Below are positions 9,463-19,287 of a stretch of 64,000 nt of DNA, piece after piece; the stretch's first letter is position 1, and each line of letters starts with the position of its first letter. Made by a program: the position numbers and the translations under genes. The notes under the pieces are model-generated. The model searched no databases, had not been told where the DNA came from, and saw only the letters and a program-made list of their open reading frames with translations. Source of the DNA: Psychrobacter nivimaris (GTDB lineage Bacteria > Pseudomonadota > Gammaproteobacteria > Pseudomonadales > Moraxellaceae); NCBI RefSeq assembly GCF_009812035.1, contig NZ_VZIZ01000013.1:8852-72851 (forward strand). The letters run 5' to 3'.

Positions 9463-9674
9463 TTAATAACGCCAACAATAAACCAAATCACACTAAAGCC
9501 CCAAATAATGAGCACATAGAGGCGGATTTGCTCCGCTGTCCAATCAAGGGCAAACCAGTCAATCATAAAAAAGGACTTCCAGCCCTCTATCCATTTTGCG
9601 CCGCCATAGCCAATGATCCACCAACAATAGATACTTTCTAATATAAATAGTAGAGACCATAGCGGAAGAGACAT
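9441..9674 (-). CDS. small Trp-rich two-helix membrane protein, function unknown
   Basis: 77-residue protein that I do not recognise. It has two hydrophobic segments, at about residues 4-25 and 52-70, each rich in Trp, Tyr and Ile. A more polar loop (WIEGWKSFFMIDWFALDWTAEQIR) joins them. There are nine Trp residues in 77. A good ribosome site (AGGAAT) precedes the ATG, and the gene lies 24 bp after argB on the same strand, so it is probably the last cistron of the dut-algC-argB group. No catalytic motif is visible. Confidence 0.7.
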   Translation of the reverse strand: MSLPLWSLLFILESIYCWWIIGYGGAKWIEGWKSFFMIDWFALDWTAEQIRLYVLIIWGFSVIWFIVGVIKPELRIY

Positions 9675-9698
9675 GACTGATTCCTGTTTTTAGCTCAA

Positions 9699-10610
<912 letters not shown>

Positions 10611-10678
10611 CTAAGGGCCGGTTTTAAATTGGTTGTTTTTCTACTATGTCTAATGAGACAGTTATATATTTTATGAGG

Positions 10679-12481
10679 CTACTCCGCAGGAATAGCAAGA
10701 ATCTGTTCTGCTAGCGCTGCATTAAATGGTCGGCATAAAGCGGCAAATGTATCCTGAATATCTTTTAGGTCATCCACACTGTCACCTGCAAAGCGCGCGG
10801 TCAGGCTATTACTGGTATTTGATTGGCGCAGTACGCCAAAGCCATGTGCAAAGTCTAAACGCACACCATCGATACAGCTTAGATTGGTTCCTACAGGTAA
10901 TAATTCATGCGTCTGTTTTAATGCTATTTGCGCCTTCGCAGTAGCGCAAGTACACGCTGATGACTTGCATATTGTGACGGGCAGGCAAGTATCTTTTAAC
11001 TGCTGACTAGATGAAGAATCAGTATGAGTAGACATATCTACTAGATACTGCAAATAATGACAAAATCTCGTTAATTGCTCTACAAGTGAGCAGTCGTTAG
11101 TAGCGGTTTGCGGCATTGGCAAATAATGGTCAGCAGTACTGATTATAGGGGGCAAGCTGTGTATGATATCTGCTAGCGGTTTTTTATCATTAGTATCATT
11201 ATGAGTTTGGTCAAGCCAATGCAGCAACCGTAATGCGGCATACATCGCATCATCATAAGGGATAAAGTGGCTGTCATTAAAGATGAAATGCCCTGATAAT
11301 TCACCAGCGAAGACAATCTGATTGTCAGGATGCTGCACCTGCTGGCGCATAAAGCTGCTGCCAGTCTTGCTAATCACAGGTGTAGTACCAAGCTCAGATA
11401 ACAGTCTTGGCAAATGATGGGCGCACTTAATATCGAAAAGAACTTCAGATGCTAATAAAGAATAGTTAAGAGAGTTAGGATGTTCAGTAATAGCAATACG
11501 TGCCAATAAATAGAGCAAATGATCGGGCGTAACTATTTTGCCGTTGTTATCAACGATCATCAAACGATCGCCATCGCCATCAAACGCTAGGCCTATATCT
11601 GCTGTGTGCAAAACAACGGCTCGTTGCAATTCGTTTAGGCGGTTTGGTTCGGTGGGGTCTGGATTACCAAGGGGGAAATTACCATCTGGTGTATCATTGA
11701 GAAAAATAACATTCTGGCAAAAACGTTCAAACAGGCGTTGAGCGATGCTCCCAGTTGCGCCATGCATACAGTCAATAACTATGACCAAATCAAGTTTATA
11801 ATCGCTTTTCTGATTGGCTGCAGTTGCCGAGTGATTGTGCTGAAATAATTTTTCAAATACCTGCGCAATAGCATCGATATAAACGTTTGCTACTTGATGA
11901 GTAGGTAGTTGCTCAAGCAAGTCGCTTGGTAATTTTGAGTCATGGTTATTATCAATGCTTTCAACATTTTCTGAATGCAAGATAGGATTGTTAGCTTGAT
12001 TATCGGGATAAGCGTGACAACTATGATGATCGGTTAGCTGATGATAGAGCGTATGTATCTCTGAGCTACTAGGGGACTTGTTATTCACCAACCACTTGAT
12101 GCCTAGTATGTCTTTAGCAGAATGGCTCGCTGTTACGACTATGCCATGTCCTTGATATTGCATTGCCCAAAATGCCATCATTGGCGTGGTAATCAGACCT
12201 AACTGGATTACACGTAAACCCTGCTGAGCTAATACAGTAGAGAGTGTATGTGCAATGGCGTCACTGCCAATACGCATATCATAGCCAATAACGACAATAT
12301 TTTGCTTAGTCTCAACAGAGGAATTAGTACTGATGTTTTGAGTCGGTTGGCTATCTTGGGCATTGTAGAGAGTAGCAAAAGCATGGCCTAACGCTTGTAT
12401 AAAACTGCTAGTGAAATACTGGTTGGCACCACGAATATCATAAGCACGGAATAAGGATTGCTGCGCCGCAAAAGGTGGCAT
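10679..12481 (-). CDS. algC: Phosphomannomutase/phosphoglucomutase (AlgC-type)
   Basis: Alpha-D-phosphohexomutase interconverting hexose 6- and 1-phosphates for LPS or exopolysaccharide precursors. The active-site phosphoserine is S119 in TASHS, the metal loop is FDGDGDRL at about residue 300, and the sugar-binding loop is GELSGHF. A C-terminal phosphate-binding domain is present (DGVRLDF). At 600 aa it is much longer than AlgC of Pseudomonas (about 460). The extra length is mainly Asn/Ser/His-rich loops at about 45-60, 135-195 and 460-505. The usual SHNP after the serine is SHSA here. Ribosome site AAGGAG precedes ATG. Confidence 0.88.
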   Translation of the reverse strand: MPPFAAQQSLFRAYDIRGANQYFTSSFIQALGHAFATLYNAQDSQPTQNISTNSSVETKQNIVVIGYDMRIGSDAIAHTLSTVLAQQGLRVIQLGLITTPMMAFWAMQYQGHGIVVTASHSAKDILGIKWLVNNKSPSSSEIHTLYHQLTDHHSCHAYPDNQANNPILHSENVESIDNNHDSKLPSDLLEQLPTHQVANVYIDAIAQVFEKLFQHNHSATAANQKSDYKLDLVIVIDCMHGATGSIAQRLFERFCQNVIFLNDTPDGNFPLGNPDPTEPNRLNELQRAVVLHTADIGLAFDGDGDRLMIVDNNGKIVTPDHLLYLLARIAITEHPNSLNYSLLASEVLFDIKCAHHLPRLLSELGTTPVISKTGSSFMRQQVQHPDNQIVFAGELSGHFIFNDSHFIPYDDAMYAALRLLHWLDQTHNDTNDKKPLADIIHSLPPIISTADHYLPMPQTATNDCSLVEQLTRFCHYLQYLVDMSTHTDSSSSQQLKDTCLPVTICKSSACTCATAKAQIALKQTHELLPVGTNLSCIDGVRLDFAHGFGVLRQSNTSNSLTARFAGDSVDDLKDIQDTFAALCRPFNAALAEQILAIPAE

Positions 12482-12530
12482 TGCTTACTCTCCTTATAAC
12501 CGTGATAGATGTTCAATGATAAATAAAAAT

Positions 12531-12581
12531 AGATAGCGCAAGGTTTTATATATAGCTTAAGAAAAATCTTAAACGCTATCT
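12531..12581 (-). terminator. nested inverted repeat between dut and algC (attenuator/terminator-like)
   Basis: Outer arms AGATAGCG (12531-12538) and CGCTATCT (12574-12581) are perfectly complementary and enclose an inner hairpin TTAAGA/TCTTAA (12557-12572). On the minus strand, the direction of dut, the structure is followed by a T-rich stretch. It may end dut transcripts or reduce read-through into algC. Confidence 0.45.
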
Positions 12582-12618
12582 AAAAAGTTGTCAGAAAAAT
12601 TGACCAACAAAATAGCTA

Positions 12619-13083
12619 CTATTGGCGACCTGAATGTCCAAACCCGCCTGCACCGCGTACGCTTTCATCACTGAATTCTGCAACCACTTCAAACTCAGGA
12701 CGCGCAACAGGTACCACGATGTACTGTGCCATACGTTCAGCTGGGTTAAGAACAAAGTCATCTCCACTACGGTTCCAAATACTAACCATCAGCTCGCCTT
12801 GATAGTCAGCATCGATTAGCCCAACCAAGTTACCCAAGACGATACCATTCTTATGACCAAGACCTGAACGCGGTAAAATCATACCTGCATAATTAGGATC
12901 TTGAATATAAACGGCAAGACCTGTACCAATTAAATGGGTTTCACCTGCTTTAATCGTTAATGGCTCGTCAATACAAGCACGCAAGTCAATACCTGCACTG
13001 CCATCGGTGGCACGAGTTGGTAAAGAAAACACTTTATCTTCAGTAATTTTAGGGTTTACCACTTTAACTTGTACAGCTTGCAT
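12619..13083 (-). CDS. dut: dUTP diphosphatase (dUTPase)
   Basis: Hydrolyses dUTP to dUMP and pyrophosphate, keeping uracil out of DNA and supplying thymidylate synthesis. The five trimeric dUTPase motifs are seen in order: [36 protein letters not shown] and the C-terminal [10 protein letters not shown]. The length of 154 aa is normal. It heads the dut-algC-argB group. Its promoter region holds the 8-mer tandem repeat about 120 bp upstream. Confidence 0.96.
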   Translation of the reverse strand: MQAVQVKVVNPKITEDKVFSLPTRATDGSAGIDLRACIDEPLTIKAGETHLIGTGLAVYIQDPNYAGMILPRSGLGHKNGIVLGNLVGLIDADYQGELMVSIWNRSGDDFVLNPAERMAQYIVVPVARPEFEVVAEFSDESVRGAGGFGHSGRQ

Positions 13084-13205
13084 AACACACTCACTTAACG
13101 ATTTGATGGTTTTTAAATTATGATTTTAAACTAGGGCCTTGAACTATGATTTTAAATAAATCTTATTCGACATTTTTATATAAATAACAATTCTATATTT
13201 TAATT

Positions 13206-13269
13206 ATTCAGCAATTCAGCAATTCAGCAATTCAGCAATTCAGCAATTCAGCAATTCAGCAATTCAGCA
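13206..13269. repeat. 8-bp tandem repeat, eight perfect copies (ATTCAGCA)
   Basis: Eight consecutive exact copies of ATTCAGCA (TGCTGAAT on the other strand) fill 64 bp. The array ends 5 bp from the mgtE stop codon and lies about 120 bp upstream of the dut start. An array this pure is prone to slippage. It is in non-coding DNA, so copy-number change would alter spacing or the mgtE 3' UTR rather than a reading frame. Confidence 0.97.
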
Positions 13270-13274
13270 AAAAA

Positions 13275-14678
13275 CTAAAGTATCAACACGCTGGCCAATC
13301 CTAAAAACGACATAAAACCGACGATATCCGTGACAGTCGTTAGGATAACCGAAGCAGATAGAGCAGGGTCGATATTCATTCTTTTTAGCATCAACGGTAT
13401 GCTGATCCCCGAGACATTAGCTGCAGTCATGTTGATTGCAATGGCAAAACCGATGACGGCACTGATCTTAATATCATGAAACCATAACTGAGCAATAAAC
13501 GCCATAATTATCGCCCAGATGATACCGTTTATCGCACCCACCCATAGCTCTTTATTCAACAGCCAGACACGGTTAGAACCACCGATTTGACCCATCGCCA
13601 TACCGCGGATAACGACCGTCAGCGTCTGCGAGCCAGCAATACCGCCCATACTGGCGACTACTGGCATCAATATCGCTAGCGCCACGACTTGTGCTAGTAC
13701 TTCTTCAAACTGTCCAATCACTGCTGCGGCCAATAGGGCGGTACATAAATTGATACCTAGCCAGACGCTACGGCTTTTGGCACTGGTTAGGATAGGGGCA
13801 AACAGCTCTTCATCTTGGCTAACACCAGCGAGGTTTTTCATGGTGCTGTCGACATCATCTTGGATGATTTCCATGATGTCTTCACCGTTTAGTTGACCAA
13901 CCAGCTCACCATGGCTATTGATTACTGGCGCAAAACGAATGTCTTCTGAACGAAAAATCGCGGCAGCATCTTGGATATCCAAGCGATCATTAATCGTAAT
14001 GGCAGTGTCAATCAGCTCCGAGACTAATGTATTCTGTTTATGCTTAATTAAATCTACTAGACTCAGTAGCCCTAGCAATTGCTGGCTTTGATCGACAACG
14101 AGCAGCTCTTGGCTCTCGTCATCGAGCAGGTCGTCGTTTTCACGCAGCCACTCTTGCACATCCGCCAAATAGATATCATCCCTTATCTGAATAATATCAG
14201 GATCCATATAGCTACCAACTTCCCAATCAGCATAAGTATCAAGTTTGTTGACTTGGACCCGCGTCTCTTCGTCTAGCGTTGCCATGACTGAGGTACGTAC
14301 GCTCTCAGTGACAGTGTCCAAAATCTCAGAGATATCTTGAGCATCAAGATCTTGGGTGAACAAAGAGATTTCTTGAGAAGAAATGTTCTCCATTAATGGT
14401 TGGCGGGTATCGACATCTAGCTCGGCAAGCACTTCACCTTTGATATGCTCTGGCACCTGCGCCCAAATCAACAGACGGTTTTGAGTTGGGAAGGATTCTA
14501 GTAGGTTGGCAATCTCATATTCGGACTGCTTTTCCAAAAACTCTGTAATGGCCTCGTATGCTTTATCAGCAACCAACCCCTGCAGATACAGAAGCTTATA
14601 TTCGGCACTATATTCAGCCGAGTTATAATCTCCTGACAGCATGGCGGTTCGTTCCTGATTGGGCGTCGGGGTAGGCAT
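13275..14678 (-). CDS. mgtE: MgtE-family magnesium transporter
   Basis: Mg2+-gated Mg2+ channel of the inner membrane. The order is as in the family: a cytosolic N domain (about 20-145) and paired CBS domains (about 155-275, SYMDPDIIQIRDD and QLNGEDIMEIIQ). A connecting helix follows, then five membrane helices (about 300-467), including the pore-forming PVVASMGGIAGSQTL and the last-helix region near VTDIVGF. The length of 467 aa is normal. Met13 could be an alternative start. The stop codon abuts the 8-mer tandem repeat. It is preceded by rep on the same strand with a 156-bp spacer. Confidence 0.93.
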   Translation of the reverse strand: MPTPTPNQERTAMLSGDYNSAEYSAEYKLLYLQGLVADKAYEAITEFLEKQSEYEIANLLESFPTQNRLLIWAQVPEHIKGEVLAELDVDTRQPLMENISSQEISLFTQDLDAQDISEILDTVTESVRTSVMATLDEETRVQVNKLDTYADWEVGSYMDPDIIQIRDDIYLADVQEWLRENDDLLDDESQELLVVDQSQQLLGLLSLVDLIKHKQNTLVSELIDTAITINDRLDIQDAAAIFRSEDIRFAPVINSHGELVGQLNGEDIMEIIQDDVDSTMKNLAGVSQDEELFAPILTSAKSRSVWLGINLCTALLAAAVIGQFEEVLAQVVALAILMPVVASMGGIAGSQTLTVVIRGMAMGQIGGSNRVWLLNKELWVGAINGIIWAIIMAFIAQLWFHDIKISAVIGFAIAINMTAANVSGISIPLMLKRMNIDPALSASVILTTVTDIVGFMSFLGLASVLIL

Positions 14679-14834
14679 AAGTGTTCCAAGTTTTTACAGT
14701 CAATTTTTTACAGTATATAAAGAACAATAACAATGACGATTATAACAATCGCCTTTTGCACAGTCTAAAGCGTGTTCTCGCAAGCATTTTACTTAGGTGT
14801 TTATTGCTTAGGTGCTTAAATGTCTTGATTAAGA

Positions 14835-16868
14835 TTAACGCTTACCCAGTAACGCTCGAATATTGGCCAGATATTCATCAGCGACGGCTTCTGGATCTTT
14901 GGTCGCTTTTTTCTTTTTCGCTTTGGCAGGCCAGTCAATATGATCCTCAGGCAGCTCATCCAAAAATCTTGATTCTGAGGTAACGCGCATTTGACCACCA
15001 GCACGGCGCTGGGTCGCGAGCGTCAATGTCAGCTCACGACGCGCACGGGTAATGCCCACGTACATCAGACGGCGCTCTTCTTCGACCGTCTCACTCATGA
15101 TAGAGTTGCGATGCGGCAGCATTTCTTCCTCAAGACCCATGATATAAACGAAATCAAACTCCAAGCCCTTTGCCGCATGTAAGGTCATCAAGTTAACTTT
15201 GTTAGTGTTCTCTTCTTCTTGCTGTTGCTCGAGCATATCAAGCAAAACCAGCTTACGAATGATGGTATCAATCGTTCGGTCTTCATCTTCTTCAGCGCGA
15301 TTAATCAACGACTGAATACTGGTGTAAAGCATATCGATATTATCAATACGGTTTTTTTCTTGTTGCGGCGTTTTGGCGTCGCTACGCACAAAATCAATAT
15401 AACCCGTCTCATCAATCATCTGTCGTACGATTGGTACAGGGTCAGGATGTTGATCCAACTCACGCGTATAGTGCTCAATGAATTCACCAAACTCTTTTAT
15501 CGTACCATAAGCCTTTGAGGGCAATACATGAGTTAGGCCAGCGTGGGTGCAAGAGGCCAATAGTGATATGCTGTGTTCTTGCGCAAACAAACCAAGCTTT
15601 TCTAGCGTGGCTGGTCCCATACCGCGCTTAGGTGTATTGATAATACGTAAAAATGCACTGTCATCTTCAGGGTTCAAAATCAGGCGCAGATAGCCCATGA
15701 TGTCTTTGATTTCACTACGGGCAAAGAATGACTGACCGCCTGATAATTTATAAGGCACTTGCAGCTGGCGTAACTGTGCCTCTAGCATACGTGCCTGAAA
15801 GTTACTGCGGTACAGTACGGCATACTGTTCCCACTCATTACCGAAACGCAGCTTGTGCGTGACAATTTCTTTGGCCACGCGCTCGGATTCATCATCGTCA
15901 TTACGACAGTTAATGATGCGGATTTTTTCGCCTTGACCTTTATCCGACCACAGTTTTTTCTCGAATAAATGCTCGTTATTTAGAATAACGGCGTTGGCCG
16001 AAGTCAAAATACGCGTGGTTGAGCGGTAATTTTGCTCAAGCATAACGATTTTTAGTTTTGGGAAATCTTCTTTGAGTAGTGCCATGTTTTCAGGCTTTGC
16101 TCCGCGCCATGCATAGATAGATTGGTCATCATCACCCACCACGGTAAAACGACCTTGCGGGCCAACCAAATGCTTAATCATCTCATACTGGGCTGTATTG
16201 GTATCCTGATACTCATCGACCAATAGATAACGAATACGGTTTTGCCATTTGTCTCGCAGTTCTCTGTTCTCACGTAATATCTTGGTTGGCAGTACAATCA
16301 AGTCATCAAAATCGACGGCATTATAAGCGCGCAAGTTACGCTCATAAAGCGCGTACAAGGTCGCAAAAATCATGTCTTCTGGATCGTCTAACGTTTCCAT
16401 CGCCTTATCAGGCTCAATCAGATCGTTTTTCCAATCGGAAATCATCTTTATAGCTTTACCAACCAGCTCACGACTTTCAGCACCACTTAAGTTGTCACGC
16501 ATCATCAGTTCCATCAGCAGTCGCTTGCTGTCGTCGCTGTCCATGATAGAGAAGTTACCCTTTAGCGGGGTATGAATCAGCTCATAGCGCAAAAACTGTA
16601 GGCCGAACTGGTGAAAGGTCGACACGGTCAGACCCCGCATTTTTTCACTTGGCAGCAGTTTACTGACACGGGCTTTCATCTCGCGTGCGGCTTTGTTGGT
16701 GAAAGTCACCGCTGTGATGCGCTCAGCTGGCATGTCGCATTCTTCGATCAAGTAGGCAATCTTTCGGGTAATTACTGACGTCTTACCAGAGCCTGCGCCT
16801 GCGAGTACAAGTAACGGACCAGATACGTAGAGCATGGCTTCTTGTTGTTTGGGATTGAGTTGACTCAT
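14835..16868 (-). CDS. rep: ATP-dependent DNA helicase Rep
   Basis: UvrD/Rep superfamily 1A helicase moving 3' to 5', which assists replication forks past obstacles. Walker A LAGAGSGKTSVI is at the N-terminus, followed by the Q-motif-like LNPKQQEAM, motif Ia TFTNKAAREM, motif II LLVDEYQDTN, motif III VGDDDQSIYAWRGA, motif IV LEQNYRST, motif V LMTLHAAKGLEFD and motif VI RRLMYVGITRAR. The length of 677 aa matches E. coli Rep (673) rather than UvrD (720). The C-terminus is Lys-rich. Confidence 0.95.
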   Translation of the reverse strand: MSQLNPKQQEAMLYVSGPLLVLAGAGSGKTSVITRKIAYLIEECDMPAERITAVTFTNKAAREMKARVSKLLPSEKMRGLTVSTFHQFGLQFLRYELIHTPLKGNFSIMDSDDSKRLLMELMMRDNLSGAESRELVGKAIKMISDWKNDLIEPDKAMETLDDPEDMIFATLYALYERNLRAYNAVDFDDLIVLPTKILRENRELRDKWQNRIRYLLVDEYQDTNTAQYEMIKHLVGPQGRFTVVGDDDQSIYAWRGAKPENMALLKEDFPKLKIVMLEQNYRSTTRILTSANAVILNNEHLFEKKLWSDKGQGEKIRIINCRNDDDESERVAKEIVTHKLRFGNEWEQYAVLYRSNFQARMLEAQLRQLQVPYKLSGGQSFFARSEIKDIMGYLRLILNPEDDSAFLRIINTPKRGMGPATLEKLGLFAQEHSISLLASCTHAGLTHVLPSKAYGTIKEFGEFIEHYTRELDQHPDPVPIVRQMIDETGYIDFVRSDAKTPQQEKNRIDNIDMLYTSIQSLINRAEEDEDRTIDTIIRKLVLLDMLEQQQEEENTNKVNLMTLHAAKGLEFDFVYIMGLEEEMLPHRNSIMSETVEEERRLMYVGITRARRELTLTLATQRRAGGQMRVTSESRFLDELPEDHIDWPAKAKKKKATKDPEAVADEYLANIRALLGKR

Positions 16869-17308
16869 AACGTAACCTGTAAGACAAAAGCAAAAAGAGA
16901 GAGTGGCACTGATGGCGGCATCATTAGATACACGCTGATTGACTTATTAACATGAGTGTCATGATGATGTTTTAATCAAAAAACACCCAATAAAGGCAAT
17001 AAAATTAAGTGGGTTATTATAAAGCAAAAACATGAACTTTGGGGAATGAGTTGGGCGAAGAGCAGGGGTTTAAAGGTTGAATTTTTGACCATATTTACAA
17101 TTACGGCCTATGATAATTCATAAGATGGATTTGATCTTAATATAAGGTACAACCCCTATCATAATTTTTGATAAAAAAAACATGTTTTATTACATATAAA
17201 ATGACCGCTCAATACAGTTAAAAACTAGCTTTTGGACACTGATATGCGTATAGTACGTACATAATTTATGCCAGTTGTCTCGTCATTATTGACTACGTGT
17301 AATGAGCT

Positions 17309-17352
17309 ATTAAATCAATTAAGTAAACTATCGAATATGATATTGATTTAAT
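17309..17352. repeat. 11-bp perfect inverted repeat upstream of nuoA
   Basis: ATTAAATCAAT (17309-17319) and ATTGATTTAAT (17342-17352) are exact complements separated by 22 bp. The arms are too A+T-rich for a strong hairpin and may instead be paired protein-binding half sites. The site lies about 320 bp before nuoA. Confidence 0.7.
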
Positions 17353-17500
17353 AAGTTGATCTTACGTTTTTAGAAGATGCGTTAGACGACCAGCCATGTT
17401 TCCGTGCGTATATCGGAATCCCTGCCGTTGGTTATGTCTGACATCGTCGTCAATACACTTGATAATTGGTTGTTACTAGCAAAATACCTAACATGTGACT

Positions 17501-17560
17501 CAATGACAGTTACTTAAACACAGTGACAGTTACTGAAGTGCAGTGACAATTACTTAAATA
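17501..17560 (+). repeat. three 20-bp imperfect direct repeats upstream of nuoA
   Basis: Units at 17501-17520, 17521-17540 and 17541-17560 follow the pattern CARTGACARTTACTKAARNR, each exactly 20 bp. A partial fourth resemblance (AAGTCAC) follows. The spacing of about two helical turns would place identical sites on one face of the DNA, which suits cooperative regulator binding. Confidence 0.85.
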
Positions 17561-17667
17561 AAGTCACTTTGTGTTTTCGTCTGCGTTATACCTGTCGCAA
17601 CATGGCCTGAGTGGGTCAGTGCTTGCGCTGTGTCTAACACTCGATTGGGTGAGGAGCACGTATTATC

Positions 17668-18291
17668 ATGTCTGCTTTTAATTGGTCAGCCATTGCTTTT
17701 ATCTTAGCCGCCATTGGGCTAGTTGTCTTTATGCTGGTCGTACCGCGCTTACTTGGCGGTCGCTCTCAAGGCTCACAAAAGGAAGAAGTATTTGAAGCGG
17801 GTGTTGTCGGATCTGGCAACGCCCGTATTCGTTTGTCTGCCAAATTTTATTTGGTCGCAATCTTCTTTGTGATTTTTGATCTAGAGGCGCTATATCTCTA
17901 CGCTTATGCTGTCTCGGTACGAGAGGCGGGTTGGCTTGGCTTTGCCGCCGCTGGCACGTTTATCACTATTCTGATTATCGGTTTGATTTATGAGCTGAGC
18001 TTGGGTGCGATGAACTGGGCACCTGCTGACAAGCTACGCAAAAAAGCACGCTTATATGCGGCGCCTGCAGGCTTTAATCTGGCAGACATCACCAAGTTTG
18101 ATGGTGCTCATGAGCTAATGGTCGATCCGACAGGTAAAGTGCCAGCGCAGTCATCCGGTCAAATCAATGTCTCAAACAATATTGAGACCAATCGTCGTCA
18201 TCTACAAAACATCGATCATATTAATACCACGGGTAACGTTACTTCTGTGGATTTTGCGACGTCTGCTCAGCAGGACAAAACTGAACGTTAA
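17668..18291 (+). CDS. nuoA: NADH-quinone oxidoreductase subunit A
   Basis: Small membrane subunit of respiratory complex I at the junction of the arms. Three membrane helices are seen (about 8-28, 62-82, 92-115), with the conserved FEAGVVGSGNARIRLSAKFY loop between the first two and the DLEALYLYAYAV segment. At 207 aa it is clearly longer than the E. coli subunit (147). The extra roughly 75 residues form a hydrophilic C-terminal tail after NWAPADKLRKKARLY. The tail is rich in Asn, Thr, Gln and Asp and resembles nothing I recognise. First gene of the nuo operon, with ribosome site GAGGAG 11 bases upstream. Confidence 0.94.
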   Translation: MSAFNWSAIAFILAAIGLVVFMLVVPRLLGGRSQGSQKEEVFEAGVVGSGNARIRLSAKFYLVAIFFVIFDLEALYLYAYAVSVREAGWLGFAAAGTFITILIIGLIYELSLGAMNWAPADKLRKKARLYAAPAGFNLADITKFDGAHELMVDPTGKVPAQSSGQINVSNNIETNRRHLQNIDHINTTGNVTSVDFATSAQQDKTER

Positions 18292-18466
18292 TAGCAGTTG
18301 ATGCTCAGCTTATAGCGTTTGCAAAAACGAGCAGCAAAGCATGAAAGCGTCAGTTCTGTTTGTATTAATGATCGCTGATGATTAGCCACTTATTTATCAT
18401 AAAAGTTATGGTGACAGCGCGAGCAAGATGATTGCCACGCCAAGCCTAATATGAAGGTTGTATGTT

Positions 18467-19135
18467 ATGAAATACACATTAACAAAAGCCAACCCCGATG
18501 CAGATACCTATCCTGCACAGACCAGTCAAACGGTCAATGATCCTATCGAAGATGAAGTGAATAAAAACGTCTTTATGGGTCGTCTCGAAGACCTCGTTCA
18601 TTCAACAGCAAACTGGGGGCGTAAGAACTCACTTTGGCCATTTAACTTTGGTACCTCTTGCTGTTATGTTGAATACGCTACTACCTTAACCGCCGTTCAT
18701 GATTTGTCACGTTTTGGGGCAGAGGTTATCCGTGCCTCGCCTCGTCAGGCGGATGTCATGATCGTCGCTGGTACTTGCTTCGTTAAGATGGCCCCTGTCA
18801 TCCAGCGCCTATATGAGCAAATGCTTGAGCCAAAATGGGTTATCTCTATGGGTGCCTGTGCCAACTCGGGCGGCATGTATGATATTTATTCTGTCGTACA
18901 AGGCGTCGATAAGATTATCCCTGTTGATGTGTATGTACCAGGTTGTCCGCCGCGTCCAGAAGCGCTTATTCAGGGTTTGATGTTGTTGCAAGAATCTATC
19001 ACTAAAGAGCGTCGTCCGCTGGGTATCCATGTCAATGAGCAGGGGATCTATCAGCCGCAAATGACGCCTGAGCGTGACCGCAAGCAAGCAGATCGTATCG
19101 CTGTCAAAAACTTGCGTAGCCCAGACAGTATTTAA
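18467..19135 (+). CDS. nuoB: NADH-quinone oxidoreductase subunit B
   Basis: Carries the N2 [4Fe-4S] cluster, the last electron carrier before quinone. The tandem-cysteine motif is [10 protein letters not shown], followed by [12 protein letters not shown] and [10 protein letters not shown], which supply the other ligands. The start used is ATG at 18467, with GAAGG 9 bases upstream. A longer in-frame TTG at 18458 overlaps that ribosome site and is unlikely. The length of 222 aa is normal. A 175-bp spacer separates it from nuoA, and a repeat-bearing 152-bp spacer from nuoCD. Confidence 0.96.
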   Translation: MKYTLTKANPDADTYPAQTSQTVNDPIEDEVNKNVFMGRLEDLVHSTANWGRKNSLWPFNFGTSCCYVEYATTLTAVHDLSRFGAEVIRASPRQADVMIVAGTCFVKMAPVIQRLYEQMLEPKWVISMGACANSGGMYDIYSVVQGVDKIIPVDVYVPGCPPRPEALIQGLMLLQESITKERRPLGIHVNEQGIYQPQMTPERDRKQADRIAVKNLRSPDSI

Positions 19136-19189
19136 GTTTCAAATGGCATTTAGACTTGTAGCAACAGTTTCAATATTTTATGCGCTTAT

Positions 19190-19269
19190 CATAGTTCGGT
19201 TATGATTAACATAGCTCAGTTATGGTTGACATAGTTCGGTTATGACTAACATAGTTCAGTTATGATTAA
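19190..19269 (+). repeat. four 20-bp tandem repeats between nuoB and nuoCD
   Basis: Units at 19190-19209, 19210-19229, 19230-19249 and 19250-19269 share the pattern CATAGYTCRGTTATGRYTRA with 1-4 differences. CGG and CAG versions alternate (units 1 and 3 against 2 and 4), as if a 40-bp dimer had been duplicated. They end directly at the nuoCD ribosome site GAAGGA. They lie in an operon mRNA leader, so they may act on translation or RNA stability rather than transcription. Confidence 0.93.
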
Positions 19270-19287
19270 TGAAGGAATACATCATTC

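Larger units (their letters stand above)
16869..17667. other. 799-bp intergenic region between divergent rep and nuoA
   Basis: No credible ORF. It should hold the rep promoter (minus) and the nuo promoter (plus), but I cannot pick a convincing -35/-10 pair for nuo. It contains an 11-bp perfect inverted repeat with a long loop (17309-17352) and three 20-bp direct repeats (17501-17560). The nuoA ribosome site GAGGAG is at 17651-17656. The length and repeat content suggest regulated expression of the operon. Confidence 0.7.

Noticed and set aside
13206..13269. Possible CRISPR or replication-origin iterons
   Set aside because: Copies are directly abutting 8-mers without spacers, and no rep-type initiator or DnaA-box cluster lies nearby.
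14681..14983. 100-codon plus-strand frame across the mgtE-rep spacer
   Set aside because: Its second half is antisense to rep and no start signal is present.
19190..19269. CRISPR-like array between nuoB and nuoCD
   Set aside because: The 20-bp units touch one another with no variable spacers; these are simple tandem repeats.
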